From Sulfurimonas sp. (GTDB lineage Bacteria > Campylobacterota > Campylobacteria > Campylobacterales > Sulfurimonadaceae), in NCBI GenBank assembly GCA_028684815.1, contig JAQUFE010000008.1, positions 1 through 64,000 of the forward strand: a stretch of DNA of 64,000 nt, read 5' to 3'. The position numbers were made by a program, and so were the translations under genes. Below are positions 29,327 to 39,186 of this stretch, in pieces. Under the pieces are notes generated by a model. The model saw nothing but the letters and a program-made list of their open reading frames with translations, had not been told where the DNA came from and ran no database searches. Positions within the stretch are counted from its first letter, which is position 1. Every line of letters starts with the position of its first letter.

Positions 29327-30198
29327 CAAAAGAGCGCGAAGGCGAGCTTTTAGTTGGGGGACTCTCCATTTTGGAGAGTTGGTTTCCCATACTCTCAATC
29401 GTAGCCATTTCATATATTGGCGCACTTCATACTTACGCTTTTTCACTCTTTATATCTCTCTTCTTTTTTATCTCTCTTATGCTAAAAAAAGGGCTTTTTA
29501 GTGAGCTAAAAAACAGAGATGCTTACAAAGACCTACTTCTTACAAGTTTTTTCATTACTACACTTTTTGCCTTAGTTTTTATAGGTATGCAGTTTACTAC
29601 AGCTGGAAATATGTCTGTAATTATGTTTACTCAACTCTTCTTCTCCTACCTCTATTTCAATCTCTTTAAAAAAGAGAAAATAGACCTTATTCATAGTATT
29701 GGTGCTTTTATTATGGGTATTGGAGCGATTATTATACTCTTACCTGATAATTTGACTTTTAACAAAGGTGACTTTATCATCCTTATTGCAGCATCTATCG
29801 CTCCTATTGCAAATTTTTACTCAAAGCGTGCAAGAGTGCACTGCTCATCTGTAACAATTTTAGGCTTTAGGACAATCATAGCCCTACCAGTTATTGCGCT
29901 TTTAGCTTGGATAGTAGAGCCAAAGATTAGCCTAGAGGCTTTAGAGAATGCACTTCCTTATCTTCTACTTATTGGGTTAGCTATTTTTGGCATCTCTAAG
30001 ATTTTATGGATGGAAGCACTGCATCGCATCTCCATCACAAAGGTAAGTGCGATGGTTGCTTTAGTACCGCCTATGACACTTTTTTTTGCTTTTATATATT
30101 TAGACGAAGTACCAGAATTTCGTCAGATGCTAGGAATAATCCCCATTCTTATCGGCGGATATCTTTTAACAAAACCAAAAAAATTCTCTAATCTTTAG
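29323..30198 (+). CDS. DMT-family (EamA) transporter
   Basis: About 10 predicted TM segments; EamA-like C-terminus MVALVPPMTLFFAFIYLDEVPEFRQMLGIIPILIGGYLLTK. Confidence 0.85.
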   Translation: MTKEREGELLVGGLSILESWFPILSIVAISYIGALHTYAFSLFISLFFFISLMLKKGLFSELKNRDAYKDLLLTSFFITTLFALVFIGMQFTTAGNMSVIMFTQLFFSYLYFNLFKKEKIDLIHSIGAFIMGIGAIIILLPDNLTFNKGDFIILIAASIAPIANFYSKRARVHCSSVTILGFRTIIALPVIALLAWIVEPKISLEALENALPYLLLIGLAIFGISKILWMEALHRISITKVSAMVALVPPMTLFFAFIYLDEVPEFRQMLGIIPILIGGYLLTKPKKFSNL

Positions 30199-30393
30199 TT
30201 TATATGGTTTTCTAGGCATAAAAACTGTTTAAATATAAAAAATTAAAGAGAATAATCCTTCTAAGAGAAAAAAGAAAGTCTATGCCCTAAATCACTGATA
30301 AGCATTATAAGAGTATAATTCGACTTATCTTAACTGTCTCATCATTAAACAATATTGAAGAAACAAACAAATATTAATATATACGGAGAAATA

Positions 30394-31494
30394 ATGGGTG
30401 TAAGTATAGGTCTAGTAGGACTTCCAAATGTCGGTAAATCAACAACATTCAACGCATTAACAAAAGCACAAAACGCAGAGGCTGCAAACTATCCATTTTG
30501 TACCATAGAGCCAAACAAAGCTGTAGTTCCAGTTCCAGATAAGAGACTTGCTGAACTTGCAAAAATTGTAAAGCCTGAGAGGATTCAATACTCTACCCTA
30601 GATTTCGTAGATATCGCAGGTCTAGTAAAGGGTGCATCAAAAGGTGAAGGACTTGGAAACAAGTTCCTCTCAAACATCCGTGAAACTGAGGTTATACTTC
30701 AAATTGTAAGATGTTTTGATGATGAAAATATTGTCCACAACGAAGGCAGTATTGACCCACTTCGAGATGTTGAGATTATCGAGGGTGAGCTTATCTTAGC
30801 TGATATTGAAGTCTTATCAAACCGCATTGATAGGCTCAAAAAACAAGCTAAGGCCGATAAGAGTGCTAAAGAGATGCTAGACATGGCAGAAGAACTAATG
30901 GAGTTTTTAGCTGAGGGTGAATTAGCAAGAAACTTCAAAGATGCCGACACTGATGTTTACAGACAGCTAAATGCTGAAGTTAGATTTTTAACCAACAAAG
31001 AGATTATGTACGGAGCTAACACTGATGAAGAAGGACTCCTAGAAGACAACGCTTATGTAGTAGCTCTTAGAGATCATGCCGCTAAAAACAACTGTGAGAT
31101 TATAAAACTTTGTGCAAAGATAGAAGAAGAGCTTATTGGTCTTGAAGATGATGAAGCTGAGGAGTTTTTAACAGACTTAGGAGTTAAAGAGTCAGGACTA
31201 GAGCAGATTATACAAAAAGGTTTTGATAAACTTGGACTTATGAGCTACTTTACTGCGGGTGTTAAAGAGGTTAGAGCTTGGACTATTAGAAAAAACTCAA
31301 CTGCACCAAGAGCAGCTGCTGCCATTCACAATGACTTTGAAAAAGGTTTTATCCGTGCAGAAGTCATATCTTATGAAGATTTTATAACTTATGGTGGAGA
31401 AGCAAAAGCAAAAGAAGCTGGAAAGATGAGACTTGAGGGAAAAGAGTACATCGTAAATGATGGCGATGTTATGCATTTTAGATTTAATGTTTAA
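30394..31494 (+). CDS. ychF: Redox-regulated ATPase YchF
   Basis: MGVSIGLVGLPNVGKSTTFNALTKAQ...NYPFCTIEPN...AWTIRKNSTAPRAAAAIHNDFEKGFIRAEVISYEDF. Start corrected from 30355. Confidence 0.95.
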   Translation: MGVSIGLVGLPNVGKSTTFNALTKAQNAEAANYPFCTIEPNKAVVPVPDKRLAELAKIVKPERIQYSTLDFVDIAGLVKGASKGEGLGNKFLSNIRETEVILQIVRCFDDENIVHNEGSIDPLRDVEIIEGELILADIEVLSNRIDRLKKQAKADKSAKEMLDMAEELMEFLAEGELARNFKDADTDVYRQLNAEVRFLTNKEIMYGANTDEEGLLEDNAYVVALRDHAAKNNCEIIKLCAKIEEELIGLEDDEAEEFLTDLGVKESGLEQIIQKGFDKLGLMSYFTAGVKEVRAWTIRKNSTAPRAAAAIHNDFEKGFIRAEVISYEDFITYGGEAKAKEAGKMRLEGKEYIVNDGDVMHFRFNV

Positions 31495-31517
31495 AATGAT
31501 AAAATAATGTCATAAAA

Positions 31518-31636
31518 CTTAGCGCACCCCGAAGGAAGTACCCTTGGGGTATTAGCGTAGCCAAAGGGACTTTGTTCCTTTGGCGTGACAAAAACAAATG
31601 GAGGTTTCCTTCATTTTATCTAATAAAATTAAGGAA
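31518..31636 (+). repeat. Family B 5'UTR element, copy B3 upstream of hypothetical gene 31643
   Basis: gccaaagggactttgttcctttggcgtgacaaaa..ttccttcattttatctaataaaattaaggaa then ATG at 31643. Confidence 0.85.
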
Positions 31637-31642
31637 ATTACT

Positions 31643-32242
31643 ATGGAATTAAAATATGTTGGTCCAAAGCCTATTATCTCTCACACTGGAATAGAGTTTG
31701 ATAATAATAAAGAAGATAAATTTGTCTACTTAAATATAGCAGTCCAGCTTATAAAAGCACTTAACCACGACTATTTTGAAGATAAAACATATACATATGA
31801 AGCTTCGACTAAGAGACTAAGTAATAAAGATCTCTTTGATGAGATAAAAAAAATATGTCCAAACTTAAATGAACTTATGAATAAACAAAACCATGATGTA
31901 GAGCAAGAAATAGAGCATAATTTAAAAAGAGCTCAAGAAAACAGTGTACTAAATGAAGAAAATAGAGAAGTTTTGTACAACAACATAACTATTATGCGCG
32001 ATTATCTTATTCAAAGGTCTGTCAATAAAAGTGTCTATTATTGTATTATACAAGCACTTGCAGAAATGTTGAAAAAAGATAATATCAACTATGTTATCGC
32101 CCCACTATTTCATAATTTTGCTCATGTTCTACACTCAGTTCAAGGAAGTCTAAAAAGACAAAAAAATCCCATAGAAACTGCTATAGAAGTTTATCAACAA
32201 GACAAAGAGCTCTTAGTAAAATTAAAAGTAATTAACAGATAA
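31643..32242 (+). CDS. Hypothetical protein
   Basis: MELKYVGPKPIISHTGIEFDNNKEDKFVYL...; start corrected from 31598 because the repeat-derived SD aaggaa is 6 nt upstream of this ATG. Confidence 0.75.
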   Translation: MELKYVGPKPIISHTGIEFDNNKEDKFVYLNIAVQLIKALNHDYFEDKTYTYEASTKRLSNKDLFDEIKKICPNLNELMNKQNHDVEQEIEHNLKRAQENSVLNEENREVLYNNITIMRDYLIQRSVNKSVYYCIIQALAEMLKKDNINYVIAPLFHNFAHVLHSVQGSLKRQKNPIETAIEVYQQDKELLVKLKVINR

Positions 32243-32249
32243 GCAAAAC

Positions 32250-32723
32250 TTATAGACTTAAGATATCTTCTAGTTTAGGTTTTAACTTATCTGCCATCTC
32301 AAAAGCTATACGACTTGAACTCATAAGAGTTTTCGAGTCGTCTTTATCGTCTTCAAGTTCTCTAAATCTCTCTAAGAGTTGCTTTTTATATTCACTTAGC
32401 ATCTGATCTATATCCATCTTTGAATCTGGATTATCTTCTAACTCTTTTTCTAGCTTTTTCTTGTACTCTTCTAGCATCTCTTCAATCTTTTGCATATTAA
32501 AATCATGCATAAATTTAAAAGCACCCTTTTGTGTTAGGTCTTTTTTAAACTGCTGGAGTGCTATATCTTCTTCGTTTATCTCATCACGACTCTTATACTC
32601 TTTCATTTGAGTTTGAGTTTGAGTTTGTTTTTCATCATTTAATGCAAAAGCTATATCAGATTCTTGCATCTCTTTTTTGTCTTTAGTGTAGTTAAAAGCA
32701 CTTGTAGAACTACCAACTATCAT
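32250..32723 (-). CDS. Hypothetical coiled-coil protein
   Basis: 157 aa, charged heptads, QTQTQTQ low-complexity stretch. Confidence 0.65.
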   Translation of the reverse strand: MIVGSSTSAFNYTKDKKEMQESDIAFALNDEKQTQTQTQMKEYKSRDEINEEDIALQQFKKDLTQKGAFKFMHDFNMQKIEEMLEEYKKKLEKELEDNPDSKMDIDQMLSEYKKQLLERFRELEDDKDDSKTLMSSSRIAFEMADKLKPKLEDILSL

Positions 32724-32831
32724 AACCTACTCCTGTTTTTTTTTAGACTATAAGCAATAACTATACCTTTTACATTTAAAGTGGACTTTCAACTAAAATA
32801 GATAAACTTTCATAAAAAAACAAGGCTTATT

Positions 32832-33746
32832 TTGACTTTACAAGAATTAAACGCACATATTTTACTAAACTCAAAAGGCTTAAACGCTGAATTTAAAAGA
32901 CTTTTTCACGGTCGTGGCGGACTTTATGATGGCTTTAGGCATCTCACTATTGACTCTATTGACACTATTTTGAGTGTGGCTCTATATGATGAAGATGCGA
33001 ACGAGTATGAACTCTTAGAACTTTTAAAATCTTTTATCAAAACATCAAGACATGAGACTTTAGTTCTGCAAAGAAGATATAAAAAAGATTTTCCAGTTGA
33101 AGTAATCATAGGAGAGTTAAGTGATGAGATTTTTGCTCTTGAAAATGGTATGAAATTTAGACTAAACCTTCTCTCAAATCGCAACAGCGGCTACTTTGCA
33201 GATATGAAAAAGGGAAGGGAGTTTGTAAGAGAGAGTACAAAAGACAAAAATGTTTTAAATCTCTTCTCATACACCTGCGCTTTTAGTGTCGCTGCACTCT
33301 TTGGTGGTGCAAAAAGTGTCTCAAACATCGACATGAGCAAAGCATCTCTAAGTATTGGTCGCTCAAACCATCACTTAAATGGACTTGAAACAAGAGGGGT
33401 TTGTTTTCTGCCTTACAACATCTTAAAATCTTTTTCTCGCATCAAGAAAAAAGGTCCCTATGATCTTATTATCATAGACCCACCAAGTTTTCAAAGAGGG
33501 AGTTTTGAAGCTACAAAAGATTACAGAAAAATCATAGCAAAACTTCCAGATATCGCGTCAGAGGACTGCATCTTACTAGCTTGTTTGAACTCACCAGAAC
33601 TAGACTCATCTTTTTTAAAAGAGCTTATATGTGAGCTAGCTCCTGAGTTTGAATTTAAACAGAGACTCCCAAACCTAAAAGAGTTTGAGTCTCTTGATGA
33701 AGAGAGAAGTCTAAAGAACTTAGTCTTTACAAAAAAGATTATTTAA
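32832..33746 (+). CDS. Class I SAM-dependent rRNA methyltransferase (RlmK/RlmI-like)
   Basis: VLNLFSYTCAFSVAALFGGAKSVSNIDMSKASL...YDLIIIDPPSFQRG. Confidence 0.88.
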   Translation: MTLQELNAHILLNSKGLNAEFKRLFHGRGGLYDGFRHLTIDSIDTILSVALYDEDANEYELLELLKSFIKTSRHETLVLQRRYKKDFPVEVIIGELSDEIFALENGMKFRLNLLSNRNSGYFADMKKGREFVRESTKDKNVLNLFSYTCAFSVAALFGGAKSVSNIDMSKASLSIGRSNHHLNGLETRGVCFLPYNILKSFSRIKKKGPYDLIIIDPPSFQRGSFEATKDYRKIIAKLPDIASEDCILLACLNSPELDSSFLKELICELAPEFEFKQRLPNLKEFESLDEERSLKNLVFTKKII

Positions 33747-33768
33747 AGTAGAAAACTATTAGGACTTT

Positions 33769-34293
33769 CTACTTTGGAAAAGTACTCATCATTTTTGTGA
33801 TGGCAGAGTCTATATACTCTTTTCTTTTTTGAGGAGTTTTTTTATCTTTTATCTCTTGCGTCCCTGTAACTCTCCAAACTATCTTTTTATTTTTTGGGTT
33901 TAGTGCATCTATAATTAAAGTACCCTCTTCGTAACTGTGAGTATTTGTAGTTGAAACCCCAGCTCCGCCATACCTATACATACCAAAACCCATCATCTGG
34001 TAGCTTGTTTGGATATCATTTTTCTGTTGAATATCTATATGAAATACAAAAATAAGATCAGCCTCCTCCTCTTTGGAACTCTTTTTGTAACCCTTAGCTT
34101 GCAGATTTGATTCTAAGGAGTCTATGATTCTGTCGTATAAAAGTGTATCTTTACCGACTTTATCTTCGTGTTTAATAACAAAACTTTTTTGTTTAGAAAA
34201 ATCAAAAGTATCGTCATAATCCCTACTTATTTTTAGAGTCGAACAACCTACGAAAAGCACTAAAGCACTAAGTAATATAATAATATATTTCAT
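33769..34293 (-). CDS. DUF4136-type lipoprotein
   Basis: Lipobox ALVLFVGCS; DYDDTFDFSKQKSFVI...IIDSLESNLQAKGYKKS...ADLIFVFH. Confidence 0.8.
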   Translation of the reverse strand: MKYIIILLSALVLFVGCSTLKISRDYDDTFDFSKQKSFVIKHEDKVGKDTLLYDRIIDSLESNLQAKGYKKSSKEEEADLIFVFHIDIQQKNDIQTSYQMMGFGMYRYGGAGVSTTNTHSYEEGTLIIDALNPKNKKIVWRVTGTQEIKDKKTPQKRKEYIDSAITKMMSTFPK

Positions 34294-34303
34294 AATTTTC
34301 TCA

Positions 34304-34867
34304 TCATGTTTTTTTACAAAAGTCCGCTAAGAGTCCACCTTTTACCGTCTGGTAAGTCTCTTCGCCCTTTAGCTTTTTAACAATTGCTAAAGCAAAACAC
34401 ATAGCAGTCGCAGGTCCACGAGATGTTAAGACATTAGCATCTTCAACAACCATTGTGCCATCTCCTACATAGCCCTCTTCTCTTATCTCTTTTTCTACTG
34501 ATGGATAACAAGTATAGCTTTGCTTTAAAACTCCAGCTTTATGAAGTGCATAAGGAGCCGCGCAGATGGCTGCTATGTTTTTGCCTTTACTATCCATCTC
34601 TTTTAAGATGCTCTGTACATTCTCATCTTCTGCTAGAGCTAGAGTTCCATCCCATCCACCAGGAAGTGCAATCATATCAAGCTCACTAACTTTTACATCT
34701 TTGATATCTATATCGGCTAAAATACTTATACCATTTGCACCTTTTACAACGCTCTTCTCATTAAGCGCGGCAACTAGAACTTCAATCTCCGCTCTTCTTA
34801 AAATATCTATAATAGATACAGCCTCTATCTCTTCAAACCCTGTAGCTAGTGGTACTAAAACTTTCAT
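34304..34867 (-). CDS. DJ-1/YajL-family protein
   Basis: MKVLVPLATGFEEIEAVSIIDILRRA...ALPGGWDG...AAICAAPYALHKAG. Confidence 0.92.
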   Translation of the reverse strand: MKVLVPLATGFEEIEAVSIIDILRRAEIEVLVAALNEKSVVKGANGISILADIDIKDVKVSELDMIALPGGWDGTLALAEDENVQSILKEMDSKGKNIAAICAAPYALHKAGVLKQSYTCYPSVEKEIREEGYVGDGTMVVEDANVLTSRGPATAMCFALAIVKKLKGEETYQTVKGGLLADFCKKT

Positions 34868-34940
34868 AAAAATCCTTTATCAATATGTTATTCTTATTCT
34901 AGTATAATTGAAAAATTTTTACAAAGGCGAATTTAAAAAG

Positions 34941-35999
34941 ATGATAAATTATGAAACTATAAAACCTTGGCTTTTTAAACTAGAACCAGAAAATGCTCAC
35001 CTTTTAGCTGAGACTGCTCTAAGGGTTGCAAATATTAGTCAGATACCATTTAACTCTTTTTTAGAGTCTCATTTTGTAGCTGATGATGTTTTAAGACAAA
35101 AGTTATTTAACAGAGAGTTTTTAAATCCTGTTGGTCTTGGAGCTGGATTTGATAAAAATGCGACGGTTCTTCGTGGCATCCAGATACTCGGATTTGGATT
35201 TAGTGAGATAGGAACTACAACACCTCTTGCACAAGATGGAAATCCAAAACCTAGAATGTTTAGACATATAGAGGAAAAAACTCTACAAAATGCTATGGGT
35301 TTTAACAATGATGGTGCGCTAAAGATTCAAAAAAGACTCAAGAAAATCTATCCTTTTACAACTCCTGTCGGTGTAAATATTGGTAAAAACAAAACTACAT
35401 TAGATAAAGATGCCATCAACGACTACACAAAGCTCATAAAAACTTTTGATGGCTTGGGTGATTACTTTGTTATAAACATCTCATCTCCAAATACTCCAGG
35501 ACTTAGAGATCTGCAAAACGAAGAGTTTATCACAGAACTTTTTAAAGAAGCAAAAGCACTTACAGATATGCCCATACTTCTTAAAATAGCGCCTGATATG
35601 ACAAAAGAAGATGCCGTAGCACTTACAAAGCTTGCAGTTGCTAAAGGTGCAGATGGGATCATTGCAACTAACACAACTATAGACTACTCACTCGTGCCAA
35701 ATCCTAAAGATATCGGCGGGCTTAGTGGCGCGGTTTTAAAAGAGAAGAGTTTTGAGATGTTTGAGGCTATCGCAAAAGAGCTTTTTGGCAAGACTATACT
35801 TATCTCAGTTGGTGGGATTGACTCGGCAGAGGAAGCTTACAGACGCATAAAAGCTGGAGCATCTTTAGTTCAAGTCTACAGTTCACTGGTATTTAGCGGA
35901 CCTGATTTGATTATGAACATAAACAGAGGGCTTATAGAGCTTATCAAAGCTGATGGATATACAAATATTACAGAAGCTATAGGTGCGAACAGAAAATGA
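34941..35999 (+). CDS. pyrD: Dihydroorotate dehydrogenase (quinone)
   Basis: NPVGLGAGFDKNATVLRG...GFSEIGTTTPLAQDGNPKPRMFR...INISSPNTPGLRDLQ. Start corrected from 34908. Confidence 0.95.
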   Translation: MINYETIKPWLFKLEPENAHLLAETALRVANISQIPFNSFLESHFVADDVLRQKLFNREFLNPVGLGAGFDKNATVLRGIQILGFGFSEIGTTTPLAQDGNPKPRMFRHIEEKTLQNAMGFNNDGALKIQKRLKKIYPFTTPVGVNIGKNKTTLDKDAINDYTKLIKTFDGLGDYFVINISSPNTPGLRDLQNEEFITELFKEAKALTDMPILLKIAPDMTKEDAVALTKLAVAKGADGIIATNTTIDYSLVPNPKDIGGLSGAVLKEKSFEMFEAIAKELFGKTILISVGGIDSAEEAYRRIKAGASLVQVYSSLVFSGPDLIMNINRGLIELIKADGYTNITEAIGANRK

Positions 36000-37288
36000 A
36001 AATCTTCTTAGCAACCTTACTATCTTTAGGGACATTAATGGCTTCATCACTACCTCACTATGAGACAAAAACACTAAAAAATGGACTACAAATAGTTGTA
36101 ATCCCACTAGAAAATTCTACAAATGTAATCTCTACGGATATCTTTTATAAGGTTGGAAGTAGAAACGAAATCATGGGAAAAACTGGTATTGCTCACATGT
36201 TAGAGCATATGAATTTCAAATCTACAAAAAATCTAAAATCAGGTGAATTTGACAAAGAAGTAAAGAGTATCGGTGGAGTAAACAACGCTTCAACGAGCTT
36301 TGACTACACTCACTACTACATAAAATCAAGTACAAACAATCTAAGTAAATCTTTAAAACTTTACGCTGAACTTATGCAAAATCTAAAACTACAAGATGAA
36401 GAGTTTCAACCTGAGCGTGATGTTGTAGCTGAAGAGAGACGCTGGAGAACTGAAAACTCTCCTCTTGGTTACTTGTATTTCTCTTTGTTTAACAACGCTT
36501 ATGTTTATCATCCATATCACTGGACGCCGATAGGCTTTATGAATGACATCCAAACATGGACTATTGATGATATAAAAGAGTTTCACAAGACTTACTATCA
36601 GCCAAACAACGCCATCTTAATGGTTACAGGCGACGTAGATGCAAAAGAGGTTTTCAAACAAGCTGAAGCTGAATTTGCTCATATTAAAAATGGCACTAAG
36701 ATTCCTGATTTTAAGTTTGTAGAACCTCCTCAAGATGGAGCAAAAAGAGTCACTATCCACAAAGATAGCGAAGTTGAACTACTCGCTATCGCTTTTCATA
36801 TCCCAGACTTTAAAAGCACAGATCAAGTAACACTTAGTGTTATCTCTGAGATACTTTACTCTGGAAAAAGCTCAAGACTCTACAAAGAGTTAGTAGATAA
36901 GAGACACCTAGTAAACCAAGTATATGCTTACAATATGGAAAACATCGATCCAGGTCTTTTTATATTTTTAGCATCTTGTAATCCTGATGTAAAAGCAGAG
37001 GATGTTGAAAAAATTCTTATAGAGCAAATTGAGCTTATGAAAAACTCAGAAGTGACTAAAGCAGAACTTGAAAAAGTAAAAATAAATACAAAAGCAGACT
37101 TTATATACTCACTTGAGAGTTCATCATCTGTTGCAAACTTGTTTGGCAGTTATCTAGTTCGTGGGGATTTAACTCCGCTTTTAACTTACGAAGAAAACAT
37201 AAATAAAGTGACTTCAAAAGAAGTTTTAGAAGTAGCAAATAAGTACTTTGACTTTAAAAAGTCAACTACTATCATACTTAAGAAATAG
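35996..37288 (+). CDS. M16-family zinc metallopeptidase
   Basis: GIAHMLEHMNFKST (HxxEH), signal peptide MKIFLATLLSLGTLMAS. Confidence 0.93.
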   Translation: MKIFLATLLSLGTLMASSLPHYETKTLKNGLQIVVIPLENSTNVISTDIFYKVGSRNEIMGKTGIAHMLEHMNFKSTKNLKSGEFDKEVKSIGGVNNASTSFDYTHYYIKSSTNNLSKSLKLYAELMQNLKLQDEEFQPERDVVAEERRWRTENSPLGYLYFSLFNNAYVYHPYHWTPIGFMNDIQTWTIDDIKEFHKTYYQPNNAILMVTGDVDAKEVFKQAEAEFAHIKNGTKIPDFKFVEPPQDGAKRVTIHKDSEVELLAIAFHIPDFKSTDQVTLSVISEILYSGKSSRLYKELVDKRHLVNQVYAYNMENIDPGLFIFLASCNPDVKAEDVEKILIEQIELMKNSEVTKAELEKVKINTKADFIYSLESSSSVANLFGSYLVRGDLTPLLTYEENINKVTSKEVLEVANKYFDFKKSTTIILKK

Positions 37289-37289
37289 C

Positions 37290-37500
37290 TTCTCGGAACC
37301 CAGAACTTGTTCTGGGCAAAATGGCTTTTAAGCAGTAAGTCACAACCAAGCTTTCTCTACGAGGTTAAAACCTCGCTTCCAAAAGAGGTGCAAGGCTTTA
37401 AAAATTTGCAATGTTTTCGGAGGCGATGCTTTTGGAATGCTAGCCCATGGTATTCTCCACGATGAGCTTTGCACTGTGTGGCTTTAAAACTCTAAAGTTT
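37290..37500. repeat. Family C intergenic repeat, copy C2
   Basis: gttttcggaggcgatgcttttggaatgctagcccatggtattctccacgatgagc...tgtgtggctttaaaac, matching C1. Confidence 0.65.
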
Positions 37501-37502
37501 CT

Positions 37503-38153
<651 letters not shown>

Positions 38154-38236
38154 TTATTCCTAATCGTTTGTTTAGTAAAACTATATAGTAATGAGTTTAA
38201 AATAAGCTCAATTTTCTTTTTTTTAGCAAAAAAAGT

Positions 38237-38391
38237 AATTGAATGCTCTGAACAATTATTAAGTTGGATCCTGAATCAAGTTCAGGATGACGCGTATCTT
38301 GTCATTCCATGCGTGTCCGTCATTCCGTGCGTGTTCGTCATTCCGTGCTTGACACGGAATCTAGTTTATAGATTAATCAGAAGATTCAATT
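38237..38391 (+). repeat. Family A element, copy A4, with internal 18-bp tandem units
   Basis: aattgaatgctctgaacaatta..gatcctgaatcaagttcaggatgac..gtcattccgtgcttgacacggaatctagtttatagattaatcagaagattcaatt. Confidence 0.88.
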
Positions 38392-38483
38392 TATTCATTT
38401 TAATCTATACTATCTCTATAAACTTACTTGACTTTAAAAAATAAATCTGTTATTATTTTGTACTTTTAAAAAAAGGATATGTT

Positions 38484-38900
38484 TTGGCAATCGTTTCAAC
38501 AAAGGGTGCTTATGGTTTAACAGCCATGTTAGTGCTTGCAAAAGAGGAAGATGGTGAGAAGTTGTTGCAGATAAAAGATATAGCTTTGATGGGAGATATT
38601 CCTCAAAACTATCTTGAGCAAATCTTAGTTCTTTTAAAAAAGGCCGCTTTAGTTGAGAGTGTTAGAGGTGCAAATGGCGGATATAGACTTAGAAAACCTA
38701 CAAATGAGATAAGCGTATTTGAGATACTAAACTCACTAGAGTGTTGTATGATTCAAACTGATAACAAAAGCAACGACAACATGCTTGAGCCTTTTTGGCA
38801 AGATACACAAGAGAAGATTAAAGAGATTTTTTCACTCTCTTTAAAAGAGTTAGAAGAGTTTTTGCAAAAAAACTCTCAAAATTTCACATACCATATTTAG
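38484..38900 (+). CDS. Rrf2-family transcriptional regulator
   Basis: STKGAYGLTAMLVLA...IPQNYLEQILVLLKKAALVESVRGANGGYRLRKPTNEISVFEI. No conserved three-Cys cluster apparent. Confidence 0.9.
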   Translation: MAIVSTKGAYGLTAMLVLAKEEDGEKLLQIKDIALMGDIPQNYLEQILVLLKKAALVESVRGANGGYRLRKPTNEISVFEILNSLECCMIQTDNKSNDNMLEPFWQDTQEKIKEIFSLSLKELEEFLQKNSQNFTYHI

Positions 38901-38912
38901 TAAATTAAAGAG

Positions 38913-39178
38913 GTATAGATGCTGAGGAATTCTCAGCGACATCGTGACAAAATATCAAAATCGCACCAGTGCGATGGGCTTCCTGCCGAAGGAAACCAAG
39001 CGTTAGCGTAGATGGCGGAATTACTTCCGACATCGTAATAAAAACATCAAAATCGCACCAGTGCGATGGGCTTCCTGCCGAAGGAATCTCAGCGATAGCG
39101 TAGATGGCGGGATTACTCCCGACATCGTGACAAAACAAATGAAGGGTTCTCTTCATTTTATGAAATAAAATTAAGGAA
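38913..39178 (+). repeat. Family B 5'UTR element, copy B4 upstream of cysK
   Basis: Two ~95-bp units with atcgcaccagtgcgatgggcttcctgccgaaggaa, then ttctcttcattttatgaaataaaattaaggaa and ATG at 39187. Confidence 0.85.
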
Positions 39179-39186
39179 ATAGACTT

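Noticed and set aside
32600-32640. gagtttgagtttgagtttg short tandem repeat (QTQTQTQ) in ORF 32250-32723 as a phase-variable tract
   Set aside because: 6-nt units preserve frame and only about three copies exist; weak evidence for phase variation.
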